Shown: positions 6,202-13,506, counted from the first letter of the stretch. The stretch is DNA of 13,653 nucleotides from Candidatus Aminicenantota bacterium (GCA_026706325.1 JAPOYZ010000425.1:3581-17233); one strand, 5' to 3'. The notes: generated from the sequence alone by a model not told the origin. Numbers and translations: made by a program.

Positions 6202-7487
6202 TCGATTGCGGTCCTCACCGTCGGCTGATGTTTGCTGCGCAGCTCCTGCGCCAGCGTCCTGATCTCGGTCAGATCCTGCAGCATCTCGCTCCACCCGTAC
6301 CAGAGCGCATAGTCGGGATTGTTGTGGAACGTTCCCTGGAACGCGCGCATCCGGTGTTCCAGGTGCATCTTGAAGAGGCGCTGCTCAATGGTCGAGGGGG
6401 CGTCGTGGAAAGCCAGCAGGTCCGGGAAGTCGTAGGCATAGTGGTCCGGCTTGCTCAGGATGCCGTCGCGGTAGAGGGAAGCGATGATGCGAATCGCCTC
6501 GGCCAGCAGCCGGTCGGTCTCCCGAATCATCTCATCGCCCTTTTGCATTTCCGCTCGCACCAGGTTCGACGAGTGGCACTGCTCGCAGATCTGGATCATG
6601 CGGTCGCGTTCTTTCTGCCAATCCTCCTGGGTCAACCGGGCGACGTCGGCTTGCTTGACCACTTCCAGCCGGGGAGTCGGGTTGCCCTCCGGGTCCAGGA
6701 CGCCGAGGGCCTGGAGGATGGTGGCGCGATCGGACGCCCACTCCGGGTCCTCCGGCATGGGGAGACGCACGGCCAGGAAGCCCCACGCCGTCCGCACCTC
6801 GTGATTCCCCTTTGGCATGTGGCACGTCTGGCAGGTGGGCGCCGCCGCCTGTTCCGGCAGGGTTCCGGTCTGTTTGAGCAAGTGCCGGACGCCGTGTTTG
6901 GACGAGGAGTACATCTCCCACTGAGGATGGTCGATACCCATGTGGCAGGTCCGGCAGGCTTGGGGTTCCCGGGCCTCCTTGACCGAAAAGAGGTGGCGCG
7001 TGTGGCAGGTATCGCACGAAGCCAAGCCGAACATGACGCCGTCGGCCTTGAGCTGCCGGATCTCTTCCTCGCTCTTGAGCCCGACGCGATGGCAGCCGCC
7101 GCAGCCCTTCATGCCTTCGGTCATGGCCATGGGGAGCCAATGCGTCGTGGGCATGGCGTTCATGCTGGCCCAGGCAAGGGCGTGCTTGCCCCCTTGGAAC
7201 TGCTCCGTCTGAATCGGATGACAGGTGGCGCAGACATCGGGAGTCGCCGTCTTCACCAGCGCCACGTCCTCCGCCGTCCGATGTTCGTCGCCATGGCACA
7301 GGGAACAGTCCACTCCCTCGGCGTGGTGACGGCTCAACTCCCAGTCCGTGACGATGCCGGGAGTCACGTCGCGGTGGCACTCGACGCAGTCCGAGGAGGC
7401 CTGTTTCGGTTGCTCGCCGCCGCATGAGACCAGGGCCAGAACGGCCAACGGCAGGAAAGAGCGGATGCGGTGCAGTCCTCCGGTCAC
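6198..7487 (-). CDS. Octahaem hydroxylamine-oxidoreductase-like cytochrome c lipoprotein
   Basis: A 429-residue exported protein with eight CxxCH motifs: CVECH 34, CSLCH 61, CATCH 86, CGGCH 129, CDTCH 158, CRTCH 178, CQTCH 219 and CEQCH 301. The long gap before haem 8 and a helical, histidine-rich C-terminus (HLEHRMRAFQGTFHNNPDY) fit the octahaem HAO family. Members oxidise hydroxylamine or hydrazine, or reduce nitrite, hydroxylamine or other small nitrogen compounds. Pairing with a NapC-like cytochrome recalls the epsilonproteobacterial Hao/CycX pair, thought to work in the reductive direction. Residues 1-22 form a lipoprotein signal with lipobox LVSC, so Cys22 should be lipidated. The start is a choice: GTG at 7485-7487 gives a normal signal length, while GTG at 7548-7550 has AAGGGA upstream but a 42-residue leader. 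Whether the catalytic cross-linked tyrosine of true HAO is present cannot be settled by eye. Confidence 0.85.
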   Translation of the reverse strand: MTGGLHRIRSFLPLAVLALVSCGGEQPKQASSDCVECHRDVTPGIVTDWELSRHHAEGVDCSLCHGDEHRTAEDVALVKTATPDVCATCHPIQTEQFQGGKHALAWASMNAMPTTHWLPMAMTEGMKGCGGCHRVGLKSEEEIRQLKADGVMFGLASCDTCHTRHLFSVKEAREPQACRTCHMGIDHPQWEMYSSSKHGVRHLLKQTGTLPEQAAAPTCQTCHMPKGNHEVRTAWGFLAVRLPMPEDPEWASDRATILQALGVLDPEGNPTPRLEVVKQADVARLTQEDWQKERDRMIQICEQCHSSNLVRAEMQKGDEMIRETDRLLAEAIRIIASLYRDGILSKPDHYAYDFPDLLAFHDAPSTIEQRLFKMHLEHRMRAFQGTFHNNPDYALWYGWSEMLQDLTEIRTLAQELRSKHQPTVRTAIE

Positions 7488-7491
7488 GGTC

Positions 7492-7508
7492 CGGTTGCGA
7501 AGCAACCG
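7492..7508 (-). promoter_or_regulatory. Perfect hairpin at the 5' end of the octahaem cytochrome gene
   Basis: CGGTTGC and GCAACCG are perfect 7-bp arms around a 3-base loop, ending four bases before the GTG at 7487. If translation starts at 7487 the hairpin lies in the leader and could limit ribosome access. If it starts at 7550 it lies inside the coding region. It is not followed by a T-run, so it is not a terminator. Confidence 0.4.
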
Positions 7509-7569
7509 CCGTCGGGAGTCGAACAGCTCTCGAACACAGAGTCCTGACACTCGATTCCCTTCAGTACAT

Positions 7570-7575
7570 ATTATC
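7570..7575 (-). promoter_or_regulatory. Candidate -10 box for the cytochrome operon
   Basis: On the minus strand GATAAT, in an AT-rich patch (AAATAAAGGATAATATG), is the best promoter signal upstream of the octahaem gene. A TTGACG lies 26 bases further up, which is too far for standard sigma-70 spacing. Transcription from here would begin near 7563. Confidence 0.35.
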
Positions 7576-7622
7576 CTTTATTTCTCGCCTTCGGGTCGCC
7601 ACGTCAAGAATTCTCCTCCTAC

Positions 7623-7667
7623 TTGAGCCGGCTCCGGCCAAGTGATAGATGTCTCGGTCATACCGAG
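7623..7667 (+). promoter_or_regulatory. Promoter and palindromic operator of the ParD-like gene
   Basis: TTGAGC (7623-7628), a 17-base spacer and TAGATG (7646-7651) form a moderate promoter. Directly after it, CTCGGT-CAT-ACCGAG (7653-7667) is a perfect inverted repeat with 6-bp arms covering the expected transcription start. It ends nine bases before the ATG and touches the ribosome site. This is a good autoregulation site for a ribbon-helix-helix antitoxin. Confidence 0.5.
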
Positions 7668-7676
7668 GAGGTGCGG

Positions 7677-7946
7677 ATGACCGTGAAAAAGACCGTCAGC
7701 CTTACGGATCGCCACCATCGGTACCTGTCGGAGAAGGTGGGCCGAGGCATGTTTGCTACTCGGAGTGCTGTGGTGGCGGCGGCCATCGAACAGATGATGC
7801 AGGACGAGATTGAGCGAGACGAAGCGCTTTCGGGTCTGGCGGAAGAAATCCGCAAGCGTATGCGGACACCACGTTCCGAGTTTGTGGACCAGGTTCACGC
7901 TTTCTCAGCCGCTCGGGCCACGATTGGGATCGATCCGAAGACGTGA
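7677..7946 (+). CDS. ParD-like ribbon-helix-helix antitoxin (apparently unpaired)
   Basis: An 89-residue protein. MTVKKTVSLTDRHHRYLSEK begins with the DNA-binding strand and first helix of a ParD/CopG ribbon-helix-helix unit. GRGMFATRSAVVAAAIEQMM is the characteristic second helix region of ParD-type antitoxins (the G-x-F/Y-x-S/T-x-S-x-V-V pattern). A charged helix, then a C-terminal tail (HAFSAARATIGIDPKT), would contact a ParE toxin. The start is decided by GAGGAGG five bases before the ATG at 7677. A ParE-type toxin normally follows at once or overlaps, but none is present here. The next 80 bases contain stops and the dehydrogenase remnant. It is therefore an orphan antitoxin, with the toxin lost or encoded elsewhere. 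Confidence 0.8.
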   Translation: MTVKKTVSLTDRHHRYLSEKVGRGMFATRSAVVAAAIEQMMQDEIERDEALSGLAEEIRKRMRTPRSEFVDQVHAFSAARATIGIDPKT

Positions 7947-7970
7947 CGGCCCCTTCTCTCTCCTTAGTAA

Positions 7971-8030
7971 GCTGCCGACGCTGCGGAAGAATCAGCCAGG
8001 AGCGGACAGACGGTCCGCTTGAGCCCCTGA
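7971..8030 (+). pseudogene. Remnant of the 3' end of a second IolG-like oxidoreductase gene
   Basis: Read from 7971 to the TGA at 8028-8030, the sequence gives AADAAEESARSGQTVRLSP. The intact oxidoreductase at 4273-5271 ends EAAEESAGSGRTVRVGG. The DNA shares the exact block GCGGAAGAATCAGCC followed by one mismatch and GGAGCGG. Only about 19 codons survive, because TAG and TAA stand in frame directly upstream and no earlier part of the gene is present. The remnant lies antisense to the 3' end of the symporter gene. It could be the tail of a lost paralogue that was convergent with the symporter, or a copied fragment of the gene at 4273. Confidence 0.65.
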
Positions 8031-9509
8031 ACCTGCTGTGTCTTTCCCCCGGCTGGCGGCATAGCCCACCACCAGCACCAGGACATGCCCGATCATCCCG
8101 ATGGTCATGGGCATCCACGGAAAGTTGTAGGCGCCCAGATCCAGCAACGGGCTCTGGCTGTTGGGCATCTCCACCCGCGTCAGGGCGGCCCAGAGGGTAA
8201 ACAGCACGCAGGCGGCGAGACCGGTGTAGGCCCCCCTGGACGTAGCCTTGGGGAAGAGCCATCCCAGAGCGAAGAGGCCCAGCTTTCCCCCCGAGACGAC
8301 CAGCGCCAGACCGAGCGAGTATTTCACCAGCGACTCGATGCCGATCCACTGCTGCGCCAGGAAAATCGACAGCAGTCCGCCGACCACGACCCCGGCCCGG
8401 CCCACCATGAGCTGGCGCCGCTGGGGCGCCCCGGGTCGCATCCGGCGATAGAAGTTCTGCAGCACCACCGCCGCGATGCTGTTGAGATCCGAGTCCATGC
8501 TGGACATGGCCGCCGCCAGCAGTCCCGCCAGGAGCAGTCCCAGGAGCCCCGGCGGCAGCTCCGTCATGATGAAGTGGGGAATGATGTTGTCCTTGACCTC
8601 TGCGACCTGCGGGGGAAGCGCCGACGGGTCGGCCTGGTAGAAGGCCCAGAGCAGGCCTCCCAGAAACATGAACAGGAGCCAGATGGGGATGCAGGAGAGG
8701 ATGCCCACCTGTGCGCTGCGGCGGGCCTCCCGGTCGCTTCGGGCCAGCAGGTACCTCTGCACCATGTTCTGGTCGGTCCCGAAGGCCTGCAGGAAGTGGA
8801 AGACCCCTCCCACGAACAGGAGCCAGAAGTTGTCCTCGACCAGGCTGGGCTCCCAGTTGCCCAGGCTGAACTTGCCTCCCTCCCAGGCGGTGGTGACGAT
8901 CTGTCCGGCGTCCCCCCGGCCCAGGATCAGCGCACAGCAGAGCACGCCTCCCCCCACCAGCAGGATCCCCTGCAGGAAATCGGTCCAGACCACGCCCTGA
9001 ATGCCGCCTGCCAGGGTGTAGGCCACGGTCAGCAGGCCCACCACCAGGATCACCCACCATACGTCCCACCCGGTGACGAAGGCCAGGGCCAGCCCCAGGA
9101 AGTAGACGGTCAGGCTCATGTCCAGGACCCGGCTCAGGATGAAGGAGACGGAAGCGTAGGCCTGGGCCGGATACCCGAAACGGGTTCCCAGGTACTCGTA
9201 GGGGCTCATGCGAAGCGTGCGGCGGTAGAAGACCACGAACCGCCCAATGGTCAGAAGCACCACCACCGGCAGGCCCAGGTGATAGGCGAACGGCCACATA
9301 TCGCTGAAGAAGACGTTGCCGGGATGGCCCACGAAGGTGGCGCTGCTCACCACCGTCCCCATGAGGGAGAACCCCACCACCCAGCCGGGCAGGTTGCGTC
9401 CGGCCAGGAAGTAGTCCTCCGCCGATTTCTGGCGCCGGGAGAAGTGGAAGGCCAAACCGCCGATAAACGCCAGGTAGACGACCAGGACCGTGATGTCGAG
9501 TGGGCTCAT
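7992..9509 (-). CDS. SSS-family sodium/solute symporter
   Basis: A 505-residue polytopic membrane protein with about 13 hydrophobic helices, typical for the sodium:solute symporter (SLC5-like) family. Recognisable parts are the N-terminal helix LDITVLVVYLAFIGGLAFHF, then AEDYFLAGRNLPGW, the first-helix substrate/sodium region GTVVSSATFVG, YAYE-type MSPYEYLGTRFG, GGIQGVVWTDFLQG, FGTDQNMVQRYL and the sodium-site helix AAAMSSMDSDLNS. Members take up sugars, inositols, sialic acid, amino acids or carboxylates with Na+, and the substrate here is not determined. The dehydrogenase remnant behind its 3' end hints at a cyclitol or sugar. The last 12 residues (SGAQADRLSAPG) are encoded by DNA antisense to that remnant, so the natural C-terminus may have been replaced. 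No clear ribosome site precedes the ATG at 9507-9509. Confidence 0.9.
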   Translation of the reverse strand: MSPLDITVLVVYLAFIGGLAFHFSRRQKSAEDYFLAGRNLPGWVVGFSLMGTVVSSATFVGHPGNVFFSDMWPFAYHLGLPVVVLLTIGRFVVFYRRTLRMSPYEYLGTRFGYPAQAYASVSFILSRVLDMSLTVYFLGLALAFVTGWDVWWVILVVGLLTVAYTLAGGIQGVVWTDFLQGILLVGGGVLCCALILGRGDAGQIVTTAWEGGKFSLGNWEPSLVEDNFWLLFVGGVFHFLQAFGTDQNMVQRYLLARSDREARRSAQVGILSCIPIWLLFMFLGGLLWAFYQADPSALPPQVAEVKDNIIPHFIMTELPPGLLGLLLAGLLAAAMSSMDSDLNSIAAVVLQNFYRRMRPGAPQRRQLMVGRAGVVVGGLLSIFLAQQWIGIESLVKYSLGLALVVSGGKLGLFALGWLFPKATSRGAYTGLAACVLFTLWAALTRVEMPNSQSPLLDLGAYNFPWMPMTIGMIGHVLVLVVGYAASRGKDTAGSGAQADRLSAPG

Positions 9510-9695
9510 GACGGTTCAGACGGGTTTGGATGGCGACGGGAACAGTAGCAAATCGTTCCTCCGCGATGGGCGTCGTCAGCGACAACGATAACACGACCGC
9601 CAGGGCGTCAGCCGCAGCACACTGCTTAAGTATCAAGTAGATCGACTTTTCACGCTTCGCAGCATCTTTATAGTCATCAGGTTCAGCCGAATTCC
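9510..9695. other. Divergent intergenic region between symporter and LRR gene
   Basis: These 186 bases separate two genes transcribed away from each other and should hold both promoters. For the LRR gene, TATAGT at 9669-9674 is a 5 of 6 -10 match about 22 bases before the ATG, without a convincing -35. For the symporter I see no clear promoter or ribosome site. No gene or RNA is evident. Confidence 0.4.
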
Positions 9696-12600
9696 ATGGA
9701 AGACATCACCGATTGCACATTCAATCCTTCCGGCGAGAGATCCGCCAAGTCGTTGAAAACCGCGTGGATCACACGTCGCCGCCGAGCGGGGTCCGTCTTC
9801 CTTTTTCTGACCACGGTGGTCAGCTTGGTTTTTCTGGCTTTGCCGGAGCTGGCCCAGGCCCAAACACTCCCGGTGACGCCAGTGTGCGACCGCACTCCGG
9901 AAGTACGCGACGCCATCGTGGAGAAAGTTCCGGACGTTGACGATTGCGGCAACGTGACCGAGGCCCATCTGGCCGAGATAGACGGTGTCCTTGATCTGCA
10001 AGGTCCGTACACGTATTGGGGTGTTACCACCGGCCTTCCGAACCCCATCCCAGAGTTGAAAGCGGGGGATTTCTCAGGACTGTCTACGCTGGAAGGACTC
10101 CGGTTGCATTACAACGACCTGACGACGCTGCCGCCAGGTCTCTTCCACGGGCTGTCCTCCGTGATAACGCTCAGCCTGGAGAACAACCACCTGACCACGC
10201 TGCCGGCCGGGATCTTTGCCGGGCTGTCCTCCCTGAGAACGCTCGCAATGAGTGAAAATCCACTGACGACCTTGCCGCCCGGGATCTTCTCCGGACTGAC
10301 CGTGCTGGACAAACTCACGCTGTCCCTGCACTACAACGAATTGACGCCTCCCCACGGCGGGATCTTCTCCGGACTCACCGTGTTGAATACGCTCAGACTG
10401 TCCCTATCGGGGTTCCATGATCCGGTTCCCCTTTCTGGGGACCTTTTCTCCGCACTCACCGCGCTGAAATCGCTCAATCTCTACATTCTCAATCGGAGCA
10501 CTCTGCCCGATGACCTGTTCTCCGAATTGCCCACGCTGAAAGGGCTAAAACTTCTGGGCAACCGACTGACCATGCTGCCAGCCGGTATTTTCGCGGGACT
10601 GTCCTCGCTGGAATCGCTCGACCTGGAACACAATCCACTGACCACTCTGTCGCCCAGGATATTCTTTGGGTTGTCGTCGCTGAGAGCGCTCAACCTGCAG
10701 TACAGTCAGCTAACCACGCTGCCAGAGGGGATCTTCGCAGGACTTGAGGCGCTGAAAACACTCGACCTTTCAGACAGCGTTCTGTTTGCACTGCCGGCCG
10801 AGGTCTTTTCTGGATTGTCCTCGCTGGAAGAGCTAAATCTGACTAGCAATCAATTGAACACACTGCCGGCCGGGATCTTCGCGGGACTTGAGACGCTGGA
10901 AACGCTCGGTCTGGGTGGCAACGGCCTGAGGACGTTGCCGGCCGGGATTTTTGCGGAACTGTCCTCGCTGGAGCGTCTCTATCTGGGTGGCAACGACTTG
11001 ACGACGCTGCCGGTCGGTGTCTTCTCCGGATTGTCCTCGCTGGAAACCCTGGGCCTGGGACGCAACGACCTGGCGACGCTACCGGTCGGGTCCTTCTCCG
11101 GACTGTTGTCCCTGATAGAGCTCAATCTGGCGAACAACCATCTGACGACGCTGTCGGCTGGGATCTTCTCCGGGCTGTCCTCGCTGGAATGGCTCTGGTT
11201 GAATAGCAACGACCTGACGACGCTGCCGGCCGGGGCCTTCTCCGGACTGTCGTCCTTGAAACGGCTCGATCTGGTGTACAACCATCTGACGACCCTGCCG
11301 GCTGGGGTCTTCTCCGGGCTGTCCTCGCTGGAACAGCTCGATCTGAGTGGTAACGACCTGACGACGTTGCCGGCCGGGGCCTTCTCCGGATTGTCGTCGC
11401 TGGAAACCCTCGATCTGAGTGGTAACGACCTGACGACGTTGCCGGCCGGCGTCTTCTCCGATTTGTCGTCGCTGGAAACCCTCGGCCTGGCACGCAACGA
11501 CCTGACGACGCTACCGGTCGGAGTCTTCGCCGGACTGTTCTCTCTGGAAGTGCTCATCCTGAGTCGCAACAACCTGACGACGCTGCCGGACGGGATCTTT
11601 TCCGGGCTGTCCTCGTTGGAATCGCTTGGGCTGTCTGACAATCGCCTGACCGCACTGCCGGCCCGGATTTTTTCCGGGCTGTCCTCGCTGGAATCGCTAT
11701 GGTTGTCTACCAATCGCCTGACCGCGCTGCCGGAAGGGATTTTTTCCGGGCTACCCTCGCTGCGAGAGCTCTCTGTGTCTGACAACTGGCGCCAACTGAC
11801 CACCATGATTTCGTTGGAATTCGCTGGGGAAGGCCGGTTCAGAGCCCGGGCCGACACCGCGGCCCTCTTTGATGTCGTGTTGCCGATCAACGTCGTCAAC
11901 GGCGTCCTCGACGGCGGTTCGAGCCACGTCAATATCCCCAGGGGCAGCGTGTACAGCGCCACGTTCACAGTTTCCCGCAACCCCGACCCGGCCTCTGCCG
12001 TGTTCGTGGATATCGGCGAGTTGCCGGCGATGCCGGGTTCCATTGAAGCGGACCTCACTCTCGTCAAGTCGCCCCACTTGCCGCTGAACGTTCTGGAGGC
12101 GCCAAGTCTGCACTTTGCCCATTTCGCCAATGGGGAATCCATCACATCCGAATTGGTGTTGGTAAACGTGGGCGACGAGCCGATCCGTCCGGTCATCTCC
12201 TTCCTGGACCGCGGAGGGAATCTCCTGTCCGGCGGATGGCTGGTCGAGATGAGGGACGATCTGGAGGTCCGGGAGGACGGCTCGCTGACGGTTCGGACGA
12301 GCATCGAACCTCTGGGGGAGCGCACGATCTCGACCCATCCTCGAAGGACGATTGTGTCCGGATCGGTGCGGCTGAAGTCCGACGGTCCCCTCGGCGGGGT
12401 CCTGCGCTATGTCAATCCGGACATCGGCGTAGCCGGCGTGGGAGCGAGTCCACGCGTCCGGGACGCCGTCTTCCCGGCTCGAAACCAGGCGGGAGGGATC
12501 CGCACCGCGGTCGCGATCCGTAACCGGGGAGCAGAGTGGATGAGGGTGCGGTGTCGATTGATGCAAGCAGGAGCCGTGCTGGAAGAGACAACGATATCCC

Positions 12601-13487
12601 TTGCGCGCGACGGGCAAGCGGCCCGGTTCCTCGACGAATTGTTCACCCGGATCGACACGTCCAACTTTGTCGGGTCGGTGCGCTGTACGGCGCCGCGCGG
12701 CTGGCTCTTCACGGGAGTGGCCGTAGAAATGGATGTCGAAAAACGGATCTTTACCACGCTGCCGATGGTGCCGGTGGAACCCCTGGCGGACGAGAGCGGG
12801 ATAGGGACTTTGGTCTTTGCCCATTTCGGGAACGGGTCGTCCATTCGGTCCGAGTTGGTGTTGGTGAACGTGGGGTCCGATCCGATCCGGCCCGCCGTCT
12901 ATTTTTACGATCAGCAGGGCGCCCAAATTGCCGCGGAATCGATGGTGGAAGTAATGGGAGATTGGGAGATTCAAGAGGACGGAGCACTGAGCGTTGGAAC
13001 GGAAATGCCGGCTCTGAGCGAGATCACGATCCCGACCCATGGGCGAGGAGAGCCGGTGATCGGATCGGTGCGCGTGGTCTCCCACGGCCCCATTGGCGGG
13101 GTCGTGCGCCTTGACGTCCCAAGCGTGGGGATGGCCGGGATAGGCGCCAGCCCACCCGTCACGGCCGCCATGTTCCCCGTCCGGCGGCAGGAGAACGGGA
13201 TCAATACCGGAGCCGCCATCCGCAACCTGGAAGCGGAAGCGATGACGTTGGCCTGCGCACTGATGCAAAACGGCCGCATGTTGACCAAGACGGAGATCGA
13301 TCTGGACGCCGGCGGCCAGATCGCCCGTTTCATCGACGAGATGTTCAAGGAAGCCGACACCTCTGAGTTCGCCGGCTCGGTCCTCTGCACTGCGCCCCCG
13401 GGCGGATCGTTCGCAGGAGTCGCCTTGGAGATGGATGCGGACAACGGGATCTTCACCACGCTCCCCGTCGTGCCTGTTGAACAATGA
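9696..13487 (+). CDS. Secreted leucine-rich-repeat protein with tandem C-terminal modules
   Basis: A 1263-residue exported protein. Residues 27-56 are a signal peptide: RRRR, a hydrophobic core, cleavage after AQA. The N-terminus before it is long, so a TTG at 9753 is a possible alternative start. Residues 64-103 are an LRR cap with Cys64/Cys84 (RTPEVRDAIVEKVPDVDDC). Residues 129-685 hold 23 leucine-rich repeats, nearly all 24 residues with pattern LSSLETLDLSGNDLTTLPAG plus hydrophobic-F-S-G. Repeats 4 and 5 are longer and degenerate, and 686-697 is a partial repeat. Residues about 698-804 are beta-rich (VVLPINVVNGVLDGG; VFVDIGELPAMPG). Residues 805-1029 and 1039-1263 are two related copies of a module of about 225 residues. 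No anchor, sortase signal or enzyme motif is visible. The likely role is binding of proteins or glycans outside the cell, as inferred from architecture. Confidence 0.9.
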   Translation: MEDITDCTFNPSGERSAKSLKTAWITRRRRAGSVFLFLTTVVSLVFLALPELAQAQTLPVTPVCDRTPEVRDAIVEKVPDVDDCGNVTEAHLAEIDGVLDLQGPYTYWGVTTGLPNPIPELKAGDFSGLSTLEGLRLHYNDLTTLPPGLFHGLSSVITLSLENNHLTTLPAGIFAGLSSLRTLAMSENPLTTLPPGIFSGLTVLDKLTLSLHYNELTPPHGGIFSGLTVLNTLRLSLSGFHDPVPLSGDLFSALTALKSLNLYILNRSTLPDDLFSELPTLKGLKLLGNRLTMLPAGIFAGLSSLESLDLEHNPLTTLSPRIFFGLSSLRALNLQYSQLTTLPEGIFAGLEALKTLDLSDSVLFALPAEVFSGLSSLEELNLTSNQLNTLPAGIFAGLETLETLGLGGNGLRTLPAGIFAELSSLERLYLGGNDLTTLPVGVFSGLSSLETLGLGRNDLATLPVGSFSGLLSLIELNLANNHLTTLSAGIFSGLSSLEWLWLNSNDLTTLPAGAFSGLSSLKRLDLVYNHLTTLPAGVFSGLSSLEQLDLSGNDLTTLPAGAFSGLSSLETLDLSGNDLTTLPAGVFSDLSSLETLGLARNDLTTLPVGVFAGLFSLEVLILSRNNLTTLPDGIFSGLSSLESLGLSDNRLTALPARIFSGLSSLESLWLSTNRLTALPEGIFSGLPSLRELSVSDNWRQLTTMISLEFAGEGRFRARADTAALFDVVLPINVVNGVLDGGSSHVNIPRGSVYSATFTVSRNPDPASAVFVDIGELPAMPGSIEADLTLVKSPHLPLNVLEAPSLHFAHFANGESITSELVLVNVGDEPIRPVISFLDRGGNLLSGGWLVEMRDDLEVREDGSLTVRTSIEPLGERTISTHPRRTIVSGSVRLKSDGPLGGVLRYVNPDIGVAGVGASPRVRDAVFPARNQAGGIRTAVAIRNRGAEWMRVRCRLMQAGAVLEETTISLARDGQAARFLDELFTRIDTSNFVGSVRCTAPRGWLFTGVAVEMDVEKRIFTTLPMVPVEPLADESGIGTLVFAHFGNGSSIRSELVLVNVGSDPIRPAVYFYDQQGAQIAAESMVEVMGDWEIQEDGALSVGTEMPALSEITIPTHGRGEPVIGSVRVVSHGPIGGVVRLDVPSVGMAGIGASPPVTAAMFPVRRQENGINTGAAIRNLEAEAMTLACALMQNGRMLTKTEIDLDAGGQIARFIDEMFKEADTSEFAGSVLCTAPPGGSFAGVALEMDADNGIFTTLPVVPVEQ
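10080..11750 (+). repeat. 72-bp coding tandem repeat (23 leucine-rich repeats)
   Basis: The LRR region is an in-frame 72-base periodicity. Repeats 13-23 are most alike. Repeats 18 and 19 share 41 identical bases (11337-11377 and 11409-11449, exactly 72 bases apart) and nearly match beyond, which indicates recent duplication or gene conversion. Repeats 4-6 (near 10295-10530) are the most diverged and irregular in length. Confidence 0.9.
12108..13484 (+). repeat. Tandem duplication of a ~225-residue beta-rich module
   Basis: Copy A is 12108-12782 and copy B is 12810-13484, in register at an offset of 234 residues. Both contain FAHFxNGxSIxSELVLVNVG, then DPIRP or EPIRP, a GPxGGV-R line, GVGAS/GIGAS, a second subdomain with AIRN, LMQ, xARFxDE and TSxFxGSVxCTAP, and the ending FTTLPxVPVE. 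Each copy thus looks like two beta-sandwich subdomains. The copies are clearly diverged at the base level, so the duplication is not recent. Confidence 0.85.
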
Positions 13488-13506
13488 CTGTTCAGAAATT
13501 GACGCG

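Noticed and set aside
6228..7427. A 399-codon plus-strand open frame opposite the octahaem cytochrome gene
   Set aside because: The minus-strand frame has eight haem motifs and a lipoprotein signal. The plus frame has no recognisable features.
8085..9548. A 487-codon plus-strand open frame opposite the symporter
   Set aside because: The translation is rich in Gln, His, Gly and Pro without hydrophobic organisation, and the opposite strand is clearly coding.
7756..9636. A 626-codon open frame on the minus strand overlapping the symporter gene in another frame
   Set aside because: Its translation is arginine/glycine/proline-rich with no domain pattern, while the other frame gives a full, family-typical symporter. 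It is a by-product of high GC content.
9540..9636. A signal-peptide-like stretch (ALAVVLSLSLTTPIA) in a minus-strand frame upstream of the symporter as an extension of that gene
   Set aside because: It is out of frame with the symporter, whose own N-terminus is already complete and typical for the family.
10080..11750. Regular 72-base repeats considered as a CRISPR array or satellite
   Set aside because: They are in frame, encode consensus leucine-rich repeats, vary at third-codon positions and have no spacer structure.
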